Origin: Alphaproteobacteria bacterium
GTDB lineage: Bacteria; Pseudomonadota; Alphaproteobacteria; SMXQ01
Assembly (NCBI GenBank): GCA_030831315.1
Contig: JAURLI010000034.1
Location: 1 to 55,592 of the forward strand
Reading direction: 5' to 3'
Length of the DNA: 55,592 nt
Numbering within the stretch: the stretch's first letter is position 1; each line of letters begins with the position of its first letter. Below, piece after piece: positions 1 to 8,024 of this stretch. Both the position numbers and the translations under genes were made by a program. The notes below the pieces were generated by a model that searched no databases, was not told the DNA's origin, and was given only the letters and a program-made list of their open reading frames with translations.

Positions 1-2
1 GT

Positions 3-1235
3 CTGGTAACGCCGCTCGGTTGCGGCGTTGACGAGACGTGGTCGCGCCTGATCAAGGGCGAATCCGGCCTCGGTTCCATTCAGTCTTTCGATGTGTCCGA
101 CCTGCCGTGCAAGGTCGCGGGGCAAGTGCCGCGCGGCGACACGGCCGAGGGCAAGTTCAATCCCGATGATTGGGTTGAGCCGAAAGAACAGCGCAAGATG
201 GATACCTTCATCATCTACGCGATGGCGGCGGGTATCCAGGCGGTGGAAGACTCGGGCTGGAAGCCGCAGGACGAACCGAGCCGCGAGCGCACCGGCGTGA
301 TGATCGGCTCGGGCATCGGCGGCCTTCCTGCGATTGCCGAGGGCGCGGTGACGCTGCTCGAGCGCGGGGCGCGGCGCATCAGCCCGTTCTTCATTCCTTC
401 GGCGCTGATCAACCTCGCGTCGGGCCATGTTTCGATCAAATACAGTTTCCGTGGGCCGAACCACTCGGTCGTGACCGCCTGCGCGACCGGGGCGCACGCC
501 ATCGGCGATGCGGCGCGGCTGATCCAGTTCGACGATGCCGACGTCATGGTCGCCGGCGGTACCGAAGCGGCCGTATGCCGCCTCGGCCTTGCCGGCTTCG
601 CTGCGGCGCGCGCGCTTTCGACCGGCTTCAACGACACCCCGACCCGGGCGTCACGTCCTTGGGACAAGGACCGTGATGGTTTCGTCATGGGCGAGGGCGC
701 GGGCGTCGTCGTGCTTGAGGAATACGAGCACGCCAAGAAGCGCGGCGCCAAGATCTACGCCGAGGTCACGGGCTACGGCATGTCGGGCGACGCCTATCAC
801 GTTACCGCACCGGCCTCCGACGGCAACGGCGGGTTCCGCGCCATGACGGCGGCGCTCAAGCGCGCCGGCATCAACCGGGAGCAGATCGATTACATCAACG
901 CTCATGGCACTTCGACGCCGCTGGGCGACGAAATCGAACTGGGCGCCGTCAAGCGCCTGTTCGGAGAGCACGCCTACAAGCTGTCGATGTCATCGACCAA
1001 GTCGGCGATCGGTCATCTTCTGGGGGCGGCGGGCAGCGTCGAGGCGGTGTTCTCCATCCTGGCGCTGCGTGACGGCATCCTTCCGCCGACGCTCAACCTG
1101 GAAAATCCGTCCGACGGCTGCGATATAGACCTCGTGCCGCTCAAGGCCAAGGAGCGCAAGATCAAGACCGCGCTCTCCAATTCCTTCGGCTTCGGCGGCA
1201 CCAACGCTTCGCTCGTTTTCACCGCGGTCAACTGA
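3..1235 (+). CDS. fabF: beta-ketoacyl-ACP synthase II (5'-truncated by window edge)
   Basis: Condensing enzyme of type II fatty acid synthesis. It joins malonyl-ACP to a growing acyl-ACP in the cytoplasm. The frame is open from base 3 (LVTPLGCGVDETW), so the true start lies just outside the window. The GTG at 93 is an internal codon. The thiolase-fold catalytic triad is complete: Cys in VTACATG (codon 480-482, about residue 160 of the visible part), His in NAHGTST (codon 903) and His in SAIGHLLG (codon 1014). With E. coli FabF numbering (Cys163, His303, His340) only a few N-terminal residues are missing. The C-terminal NSFGFGGTNAS motif is intact. mltG follows after 7 bases, so the two are probably cotranscribed. 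An acpP gene would be expected just upstream. Confidence 0.97.
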   Translation: MVTPLGCGVDETWSRLIKGESGLGSIQSFDVSDLPCKVAGQVPRGDTAEGKFNPDDWVEPKEQRKMDTFIIYAMAAGIQAVEDSGWKPQDEPSRERTGVMIGSGIGGLPAIAEGAVTLLERGARRISPFFIPSALINLASGHVSIKYSFRGPNHSVVTACATGAHAIGDAARLIQFDDADVMVAGGTEAAVCRLGLAGFAAARALSTGFNDTPTRASRPWDKDRDGFVMGEGAGVVVLEEYEHAKKRGAKIYAEVTGYGMSGDAYHVTAPASDGNGGFRAMTAALKRAGINREQIDYINAHGTSTPLGDEIELGAVKRLFGEHAYKLSMSSTKSAIGHLLGAAGSVEAVFSILALRDGILPPTLNLENPSDGCDIDLVPLKAKERKIKTALSNSFGFGGTNASLVFTAVN

Positions 1236-1242
1236 GGCCCCC

Positions 1243-2259
1243 ATGAAGGCCGTTTTGCGCTGGATCGCATTTGCGACCGGCGGCCTCGTGGTCGTCGTGA
1301 CGCTGGCTTTCGGCTTCCTGATGCACAGGTTCGACGCACCCGGCCCGCTCGCGGGTCCGAGCATCGTCGTCGTGGGCAAGGGGGCGGGCGTCGGTGCCAT
1401 TGCCGAGCTGCTGGCCCGTCAGGGCGTATTGCGCAGCGCCTTCATCTTCGAGGCGGGCGTGCGGGTGAGCCGTGCGGGCTCGGCCCTGCGGGCGGGGGAA
1501 TACGAGTTTCCCGGCCATGCCAGTGCCCGCGACGTCATGGATATCCTGCGGGCAGGGCGCACCGTGGTGCGCAAGCTGACTGCCCCCGAAGGCATGACGA
1601 CGCCGCAAATCATCGCGCTCGTGACCGCGGCCCACGGCATGGATGGGCTGGTCGGCCCGATGCCCCAGGAGGGCGAGTTGCTGCCCGATACCTACCATTA
1701 CTCATGGGGCGATGGACGTGTCGACATGATCGTGCGCATGGAAAAGGCGATGTCCGAGACGGTTGCGCGGTTGTGGCGCGACCGCGCTCCGGATGTCCCG
1801 CTGACGCGGCCCGCCGATGCGGTGATCCTCGCTTCCATCGTCGAAAAGGAAACCGGCAAGCCCGAGGAGCGCGCGCGGATCGCGGGCGTTTTCTACAATC
1901 GCCTGCGCCGGGGCATGCCGTTGCAGTCGGACCCCACCGTCGCCTATGACCGCGCCCTTGCCGCCGGCATTCCGGAACGGGTGCTTGGCCGCGCGCTGAC
2001 TCGCAAGGACCTGGAAACGCCGGGGCCATTCAATACCTATCTCAACCGTGGCCTGCCGCCGGAACCGATCTGCAATCCCGGCATTGCCGCGTTGACCGCG
2101 GTCCTGCATCCGGAAAAGACCGACGCGCTGTATTTCGTCGCCGACGGCAATGGCGGTCACGCCTTTGCCCGCACGCTGGATGAACACAACGCCAATGTTC
2201 GCCGCTGGCGCAAGTTGCGCAAGGAAGCGCGCGATGGGGAGGCCGGGGCTGCGCCCTAG
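1243..2259 (+). CDS. mltG: endolytic murein transglycosylase MltG
   Basis: Inner-membrane lytic transglycosylase (YceG family) that cuts nascent glycan strands and so sets peptidoglycan chain length. The 338-residue protein has one N-terminal membrane segment (about residues 5-27), then a LysM-like region and the YceG catalytic domain. The signature SIVEKETGKPEER is present, with the presumed catalytic Glu at residue 201. It is followed by FYNRL and LQSDPTVAYD. Length matches the family (about 340). It lies 7 bases after fabF, a common neighbour pair in proteobacteria. Its stop shares a CTAG tetranucleotide with the stop of the convergent SDR gene. Confidence 0.96.
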   Translation: MKAVLRWIAFATGGLVVVVTLAFGFLMHRFDAPGPLAGPSIVVVGKGAGVGAIAELLARQGVLRSAFIFEAGVRVSRAGSALRAGEYEFPGHASARDVMDILRAGRTVVRKLTAPEGMTTPQIIALVTAAHGMDGLVGPMPQEGELLPDTYHYSWGDGRVDMIVRMEKAMSETVARLWRDRAPDVPLTRPADAVILASIVEKETGKPEERARIAGVFYNRLRRGMPLQSDPTVAYDRALAAGIPERVLGRALTRKDLETPGPFNTYLNRGLPPEPICNPGIAALTAVLHPEKTDALYFVADGNGGHAFARTLDEHNANVRRWRKLRKEARDGEAGAAP

Positions 2260-3059
2260 CTTTCAGCCGTTGGTTTTTCCGGCATGCGTGCCGCGAGGGG
2301 GTCGGTCAGGCCAACCGGCAGGATGCTGAACAGCCAGACCAGCGCCCACAGTCGCCACGGAAAGCAGATGCGCGCGCGGTTGCGCGCCAGCTTTCGCATG
2401 ATGATGCGGGCCGCCTTTTCCGCCGACATCAGGAACGGCATCGGGTAGGGATTGATATCGGTCATCGGGCTTTTGACGAAACCCGGGCAGATCACATTGA
2501 CGGCGATGCCGTGGCGCGCGGTGCGACCTCGCAGCCCTTCGCCAAGGGAGCGCACGCAGGCCTTGCTGGCGCCATAGGCGGGCGCGCCGGGCAAGCCACG
2601 GAACCCGGCGAGCGAGCTCATCAGCGCCACCTGTCCGCGCAGGCGGCCTGCCTCGCGCGGCAGTTTCTGCATTTCCGCGATGGCGGGGAAGACGGTGTTG
2701 ACCACGCCCGCGATGTTGATGGCGAAGATCCTTTCGACCTGGGCCTGGGATTCGCTCGCTGGAGCGCCGCCCGTTCCACCCGAAATCCCGGCGTTGGCAA
2801 TCACCAGTTCCACCGGCCCGGTTGCAAAGGCGCCCTCGATCCAGGCCTGCATGGCGGCGCGGTCGGTGACGTCGAGAACACGCGTCTCGACTATTGCGCC
2901 AATGGCTTCGCAATCGGTGGCCACGGACGCGAGCCTTTCGGCGTTCCTGCCGCCAAGGATCAGGCGCTTGCCGGGCGCGGCGTAGGCTCGTGCGAGAGCG
3001 GCGCCGATGCCGGACGACGCGCCGGTGATCAGGATGCTGCGGGGATCGTCGAGTTTCAT
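2256..3059 (-). CDS. SDR family NAD(P)-dependent oxidoreductase
   Basis: Classical short-chain dehydrogenase of 267 residues. The cofactor motif TGASSGIG lies near residues 13-20, the structural NAG motif is in IANAGISG, and the catalytic Tyr-x3-Lys is in YGASK preceded by the Ser of MSSLAG. The substrate cannot be deduced. The last 40 residues include a hydrophobic stretch (LWALVWLFSILPVGL), which suggests membrane association, as in several lipid-acting SDRs. It stands alone on this strand, converges on mltG with a 4-base stop overlap, and is divergent from yicC across about 150 bases that should hold both promoters. Confidence 0.9.
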   Translation of the reverse strand: MKLDDPRSILITGASSGIGAALARAYAAPGKRLILGGRNAERLASVATDCEAIGAIVETRVLDVTDRAAMQAWIEGAFATGPVELVIANAGISGGTGGAPASESQAQVERIFAINIAGVVNTVFPAIAEMQKLPREAGRLRGQVALMSSLAGFRGLPGAPAYGASKACVRSLGEGLRGRTARHGIAVNVICPGFVKSPMTDINPYPMPFLMSAEKAARIIMRKLARNRARICFPWRLWALVWLFSILPVGLTDPLAARMPEKPTAES

Positions 3060-3208
3060 GGTGACACGCTAGCCGCTGCGGCGCACCGGCGCCAGAGGTG
3101 CCGTGCACGCGCGCCTTGTTCGTATCGTCGCCCGCGGGATATAGTTGCCCGGCCGCCGGGGATGCGCCCCGGCAAAAAGAACGATAACCGGATCAAGGCG
3201 TTATTTCT

Positions 3209-4096
3209 GTGTCCATCGCCAGCATGACAGGCTTCGCGCGCGAGGAAGGCGAATTCGACGCTTTAGGCTGGCGCTGGGAAGTCCGCAGCGTCAACAACCG
3301 TGGCCTCGACATCCGCACGCGCCTTCCGCCCGGGATGGAAGCCTTCGAGATCGCCGTGCGCGATCTTGTCGGCAAGCGTTTCAAGCGCGGCAGCTTCAAC
3401 ATCTCCCTCAATCTCACCCGCACCCCGGGGCTGACCGGTTACCGGCTGAACGAGGCATTGCTCGAGCGCGTCCTGGTGCTGGCCGAGGACTTGCGCAAGC
3501 GCACCGGCGCGCCACCGCCGACGGCCGAAGGCCTGTTGCGCCTGCGCGGCGTGCTGGAAGCCGAAGAGGTGGTGGACGGCGACGATACGCGAACCGCGCG
3601 CGAGGCGGCGATGGCCGAGAGCCTCGGCCGTGCTCTTGCCCAGGTCGAAGTGGCGCGGGCGGAAGAGGGGGCCCGGCTGAAAGCCATACTGGACGGGCAG
3701 GTGGACGAAATTTCGGCGCTCGCCCAGCAGGCGCGCAAACTGGCCGCCGCCCAGCCCGACGCCATTCGATCGCGGGTGACCGGTCAGTTGGCGGAACTGG
3801 TTGGCGGCACAACGCCCGTATCCGAAGACAGGCTCGCCCAGGAAATCGCGGTGATGATCGGCAAAGCCGACGTGCGCGAGGAAATCGACCGCCTCGATGC
3901 CCATGTCGGACAGGCTCGCGACATGCTCGGCGCCGGTGGCGCGGTCGGCCGCCGGCTCGACTTCCTGTCCCAGGAATTCAACCGCGAGGCCAACACCCTT
4001 TGTTCCAAATCGCAGGATCTGGAGTTGACGCGCACGGGTCTCGCCCTCAAGGCCGCGATCGAGCAGTTCCGCGAGCAGGTCCAGAATATCGAGTAG
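3209..4096 (+). CDS. yicC: YicC family endoribonuclease
   Basis: YicC-like protein of 295 residues. It starts at GTG 3209 so that the family N-terminus SIASMTGFAR is kept; the ATG at 3224 would remove the first conserved residues. The C-terminal DUF1732 region is recognisable (EIDRLDAHVGQARDML, RRLDFLSQEFNREANT, LCSKSQDLELT). E. coli YicC is reported as an endoribonuclease acting on small RNAs; the role here is inferred from family membership. gmk follows after 4 bases, and yicC-gmk is a long-known conserved pair, so they are very likely cotranscribed. Confidence 0.94.
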   Translation: MSIASMTGFAREEGEFDALGWRWEVRSVNNRGLDIRTRLPPGMEAFEIAVRDLVGKRFKRGSFNISLNLTRTPGLTGYRLNEALLERVLVLAEDLRKRTGAPPPTAEGLLRLRGVLEAEEVVDGDDTRTAREAAMAESLGRALAQVEVARAEEGARLKAILDGQVDEISALAQQARKLAAAQPDAIRSRVTGQLAELVGGTTPVSEDRLAQEIAVMIGKADVREEIDRLDAHVGQARDMLGAGGAVGRRLDFLSQEFNREANTLCSKSQDLELTRTGLALKAAIEQFREQVQNIE

Positions 4097-4100
4097 GCCA

Positions 4101-4769
4101 ATGGCGAAGGCGAAGTCGGGAGAGGTCATGGACGGGCCGGGCGGCATTCAGCGCCGCGGCCTCATGCTGATTCTGTCCTCGCCTTCGGGGGCGGGAAAAA
4201 CGACGATTTCGCGCAAGCTGCTCGAGCGTGACCCGAATCTCGAGATGTCGGTTTCCGCAACCACACGGCAGAAGCGTCCGGGCGAGGTCGAGGGCGTCGA
4301 CTATCACTTCGTCGACCCCACCGAATTCAACCTGATGATCAACCGGCGCGAATTTCTCGAACATGCCAAGGTCTTCGGCAACTATTACGGCACGCCCAAG
4401 GCGCCGGTCGAGGAAGCACTGAGGGCGGGTCGTGACGTGCTGTTCGATATCGACTGGCAGGGCACCCAGCAGGTGATCGAAAACGCCCGCTCCGACGCGG
4501 TGACCGTTTTCATCTTGCCGCCATCCACGCGGGAGCTCGAGCGCCGCCTGAACACGCGGGCGCAGGATACGGCGGAAGTGGTGGCCGCGCGCATGTCGAA
4601 GGCGGGCGAGGAAATGAGCCACTACACCGAATATGATTACATCGTCGTCAACAACGATGTCGCCCAGAGCGTGGTCGAGGTCGAGGCGATCCTTGCCGCG
4701 GAGCGTCTGCGCCGCCAGCGCCAGGTCGGCCTCGGCGATTTCGTCAAGCGCCTGCGCGAGGGCCAGTAG
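4101..4769 (+). CDS. gmk: guanylate kinase
   Basis: Converts GMP plus ATP to GDP plus ADP in purine nucleotide supply. The P-loop SSPSGAGKTT spans about residues 26-35 (Lys33). The GMP-binding segment follows (SVSATTRQKRPGEVEGVDYHF), and DIDWQGTQQV and the lid region are intact. The 222 residues are slightly longer than the usual ~207 because of about 17 extra N-terminal residues; an internal ATG at 4128 is an alternative start. It is coupled to yicC (4-base gap). Its last 26 bases overlap the 3' end of the convergent rsmA gene. Confidence 0.97.
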   Translation: MAKAKSGEVMDGPGGIQRRGLMLILSSPSGAGKTTISRKLLERDPNLEMSVSATTRQKRPGEVEGVDYHFVDPTEFNLMINRREFLEHAKVFGNYYGTPKAPVEEALRAGRDVLFDIDWQGTQQVIENARSDAVTVFILPPSTRELERRLNTRAQDTAEVVAARMSKAGEEMSHYTEYDYIVVNNDVAQSVVEVEAILAAERLRRQRQVGLGDFVKRLREGQ

Positions 4770-5649
4770 CGGAGCCGGCCTGCCGTTCGCGGGCGAGCGC
4801 CGCGAAATCGGCGACCGACAGTTCCTCTGCCCGGGCCGTATCCCTGATCCCGTTGCGGGCCAGGATGTCCTCGGTGTCAGTTCCAAACAGCGATTTCAGC
4901 GAAGCGCGCAGCATCTTGCGGCGCTGGCCGAAGGCCGTGCGCAGTACGGTTTCCATTTCGTCCCACGTGGCCTTCGCCCGGCGTTCGGGAAGCGGGCGCA
5001 GGCGCACCACGGTCGAATCGACCTTGGGCGGCGGCGTGAAGGCGCGCGCGCCGATGTCGAAACTGACGACGGCATCGGTGAGCCAGCCGCACATCACCGA
5101 CAGGCGGCCATAGGCCTTGCTGCGCGGGGCCGCGGTCAGGCGCGCGGCGACCTCTTTCTGCAGCAGAAGCGTGAGCCCGGCGAAGCGGTTCGGATCGGCA
5201 GCAATCTGGGCGAGCCATTTGATGACCAGGACGGTGCCGACGTTGTAGGGCAGGTTCGAGACGATGTGCACGCCCGGCCCCGGGGCGAGATCGGCTTCGT
5301 CCACTTCCAGAGCGTCTGCCTCGCGCAGGATGAGGCGCCCGCGGGCGGCTTCGATCAGGGGCTGAAGAGCGGCGATGCAGCGCTTGTCTTTCTCGATGGC
5401 GACGATGCGGGTGGCGCCTGCGGCGAGAAGTGCGCGCGTCAGTCCTCCAGGGCCGGGGCCGACCTCGATCACGGTAGCGCCGGCAAGATCGCCCGCCGCC
5501 CGCACGATCCGCGCCGTCAGGTTGAGATCGAGCAGGAAATGCTGGCCCAGCCCCTTGCGCGCGCCGAGATCATGGGCGGCGATGACGTCGCGCAAGGGCG
5601 GCAGGGCGGCGACGGCCGCTGCGATGGCGGCGGTATCTGTGGCGGTCAT
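4744..5649 (-). CDS. rsmA: 16S rRNA dimethyladenosine transferase RsmA (KsgA)
   Basis: Transfers four methyl groups from SAM to the two adjacent adenines (A1518, A1519) in helix 45 of 16S rRNA during 30S maturation. The 301-residue protein has the SAM motif EVGPGPGG at residues 62-69 and the N6-adenine methyltransferase motif NLPY within SNLPYNVGT. GLGQHFL near residues 33-39 is typical of the family. Its ATG overlaps the stop of pdxA in an ATGA arrangement, so the two are translationally coupled. It ends the lptF-lptG-lptD-surA-pdxA-rsmA run and overlaps the 3' end of gmk by 26 bases. Confidence 0.97.
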   Translation of the reverse strand: MTATDTAAIAAAVAALPPLRDVIAAHDLGARKGLGQHFLLDLNLTARIVRAAGDLAGATVIEVGPGPGGLTRALLAAGATRIVAIEKDKRCIAALQPLIEAARGRLILREADALEVDEADLAPGPGVHIVSNLPYNVGTVLVIKWLAQIAADPNRFAGLTLLLQKEVAARLTAAPRSKAYGRLSVMCGWLTDAVVSFDIGARAFTPPPKVDSTVVRLRPLPERRAKATWDEMETVLRTAFGQRRKMLRASLKSLFGTDTEDILARNGIRDTARAEELSVADFAALARERQAGSATGPRAGA

Positions 5650-6647
5650 GTCGTCCGGGCACGATTGGCGGCGATATCGGCGGCCATCGCCAAGGCGGCA
5701 AGCAGGCTCGATTCGCGTGCGATGCCGCGTCCCGCGATTTCGAAGGCGGTGCCGTGATCGGGCGAGGTACGCACGATCGGCAGGCCGAGGGTGACATCGA
5801 CGCCGTCGTCGAAATTGACGGTCTTGAGCGGGATCAGCGCCTGATCGTGATACATGCAGATCACCGCGTCATAGGTTTCGCGCGCGCGTGCATGAAACAG
5901 GCTGTCGGCGGGGGCAGGGCCGAAGGCGTTGACGGCCGCGGCCTTCAGCCGGACGATGGCGGGGGCGATGATGGCGTCGTCTTCGCTGCCGAGAAGGCCG
6001 CCGTCGCCCGCGTGGGGATTGAGCGCGGCGACCGCAAGGCGCGGATTGGCTACGGCGAAATCGCGCGAAAGCGCCTGTGCCGTTACCAAGGCCGCATGAA
6101 AGATCGCATCCTCGGAAAGCTGCGCGACGGCTTTCGCCAGCGGCAGGTGCACCGTCACCGGCACGACGCGCAGGCCGGGACAGGCCAGCATCATGACGGG
6201 TGTCTTGACGCCGGTCAGCTCGCCCAGGAACTCGGTATGCCCGGGATGGGGGAACCCCGCATCGGCCAATACCTTCTTGTGGATCGGGTTGGTGACGACG
6301 GCAGCGGCTTCGCCTGCCTTCGCAAGGGCGACCGCGCGACGGATGGCATTGATGACGGCGGGGGCATTGGCTGTTTCGGGCCTGCCCGGGGCCGGCGGCT
6401 TGGCCAGCGGCTCCGCCAGCACAGGCAGCGCATCAGTAAAAACCGCAAGGGCATCTGCGGGGCGTTCTATCTGCTTCAGCGGCACATCGAGGCCGAGCGC
6501 ACGGGCCTCGGCACCGAGCGCATCGGGGTCGGCGATGATGAAGAACGGGTTGTCGGATGTTTTTCGTGCGCGCCAGGCCTTGAGCGCGACTTCGCCGCCG
6601 ATCCCGGCGGGGTCGCCCATCGTGAGCGCGATCGGGCGGGATGTCAC
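5646..6647 (-). CDS. pdxA: 4-hydroxythreonine-4-phosphate dehydrogenase PdxA
   Basis: NAD-dependent enzyme of the DXP-dependent pyridoxal 5'-phosphate pathway. It oxidises 4-phosphohydroxy-L-threonine for condensation by PdxJ. The 333-residue protein begins with IALTMGDPAGIGGE. It keeps the metal-binding histidines in GHTEFLGE, in LNPHAGD and in MYHDQALIP. It lies 8 bases after surA and overlaps rsmA by 4 bases. The order lptD-surA-pdxA-rsmA is also known from E. coli. Confidence 0.97.
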   Translation of the reverse strand: MTSRPIALTMGDPAGIGGEVALKAWRARKTSDNPFFIIADPDALGAEARALGLDVPLKQIERPADALAVFTDALPVLAEPLAKPPAPGRPETANAPAVINAIRRAVALAKAGEAAAVVTNPIHKKVLADAGFPHPGHTEFLGELTGVKTPVMMLACPGLRVVPVTVHLPLAKAVAQLSEDAIFHAALVTAQALSRDFAVANPRLAVAALNPHAGDGGLLGSEDDAIIAPAIVRLKAAAVNAFGPAPADSLFHARARETYDAVICMYHDQALIPLKTVNFDDGVDVTLGLPIVRTSPDHGTAFEIAGRGIARESSLLAALAMAADIAANRARTT

Positions 6648-6655
6648 GGTGGCGC

Positions 6656-7942
6656 TCAGACGCGAATGTCGAGGAATGCCGCGTCGCGCAGGTCGCGCAG
6701 GTGGCGGCGAGCGCGCAGTTCGAGGCGCTGCAGGGTTATGCGACGCTCGATTTCCTCGCGCGACGGAAGAGACGTGTCCTGTGGGGACTGCCGGTCGCAG
6801 ACCATCAGCACGCGAACACCGTTCTGAATGACGATGGGAGCGGACGCAGTACCGACTTCAAGTGAGGCGACTGTCGCGCGAATGTCTTGCGGCAACTCGC
6901 CAAGCTTGAGCCGCCCCAGGTCACCCGACATTCCTGCCCCCAGTTCACGGGCAATGCTGGAAAAATCGGCGCAGCCGCGCGCGGTCGCCTGGATGGTCTC
7001 GCCGAGCTGCTTTTGCGAGGCTACGTCCGCAGGCCCCGCGCCCGCAGGGAGGGGCAGCAGGATCTGGCGCAGGGAAACGACGGCATCGGTGGCGGATTGC
7101 GGGCTGGGAACACGGCGGTCGCGCACGGCCATGATGTAGTAGCCGGCGCCGCCGCGAATCGGCGGCGAAATGGAGTCCTTGGGCTGATTGGCCAGGATCT
7201 TGTCGACCTCGGGGTCGAGCTCGCCGGGAAGAACCCAGCCGAGGTCACCGCCGCGAGAGGCAGAGGCGGCCTGGGAAAACTGGCGGGCGAGTTGTGGAAA
7301 ATTGGCGCCGCGACGAAGTTCTGCGTGGATACGCTCTGCATTGGTGCGGGCGGCGGCCTCATCGCGCGGAGAATCCACGGCGATGAAAATTTCAGCCAGC
7401 AGCAGTCGGGGCTTGTCGGCGTTTGCCTTGACGCGATCGAGGCTCTTGTTGACGTCTTCTTCGGTGATGTTAACCGTGCGCAGGAACTGGCGCCGTACGA
7501 TCGTGGCCCAGGCGAGCGAGGATTCGATCTGACGGTTGAGGGTGCGCTTGTCGATCCCGCGCTCGGCAAGGAACGCATCCATGCCGCCCGCCGCGATCCG
7601 GTTTTGGCGTTCGATCATGGCGATCGCGGCGCTGGTTTCGCTTTTCGGGATGTTGATCCCGAGCCGCTTCGCTTCCTGCAATTGCAGGGCTTCCTCGACC
7701 AGGGCATTGATCACCTGGGGCGCGAGATTGCGCCGCACTTCCGGCCTGTCCGGCAGGTTCGATCCGCGAATGATCAGGTTGAGTCGCTGCTCGAGGTCGT
7801 AGGCGGAGATCGCCTCCTCGTTGACCACGGCGATGATGTTCAGGGTCTGCTGGGCGCGTGCGGGGGCAAAAACAAGGCAGCTGGCAAGCGCCCCGGCAAA
7901 CGCCGAGAAGCGAAGGAGGCGTGAAACGAAAGATGCACGCAT
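6656..7942 (-). CDS. surA: periplasmic peptidyl-prolyl isomerase / chaperone SurA
   Basis: Parvulin-type chaperone that escorts outer-membrane beta-barrel proteins such as LptD through the periplasm. With the start at ATG 7942 the protein has 428 residues and a signal peptide cut after about Ala30 (VFAPARA). An AGGA lies about 12 bases upstream of this ATG, and the longer frame back to 8047 would overlap lptD with a sequence unlike any signal peptide. The SurA N-domain (INIIAVVNEEAISAYDL, residues about 32-150) is followed by a clear parvulin domain (LLAEIFIAVDSP to GGDLGWVLPGEL) and a second, weaker repeat. It sits 82 bases downstream of lptD, whose product is a classic SurA client. Confidence 0.93.
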   Translation of the reverse strand: MRASFVSRLLRFSAFAGALASCLVFAPARAQQTLNIIAVVNEEAISAYDLEQRLNLIIRGSNLPDRPEVRRNLAPQVINALVEEALQLQEAKRLGINIPKSETSAAIAMIERQNRIAAGGMDAFLAERGIDKRTLNRQIESSLAWATIVRRQFLRTVNITEEDVNKSLDRVKANADKPRLLLAEIFIAVDSPRDEAAARTNAERIHAELRRGANFPQLARQFSQAASASRGGDLGWVLPGELDPEVDKILANQPKDSISPPIRGGAGYYIMAVRDRRVPSPQSATDAVVSLRQILLPLPAGAGPADVASQKQLGETIQATARGCADFSSIARELGAGMSGDLGRLKLGELPQDIRATVASLEVGTASAPIVIQNGVRVLMVCDRQSPQDTSLPSREEIERRITLQRLELRARRHLRDLRDAAFLDIRV

Positions 7943-8024
7943 TCGGGACCGTGATCCTGTTGACTTGTTTCCCTGGGGCCGGGGTGGCCGGCGGGCGCAG
8001 GATACAGGCGGGCAGGGGGCAGTT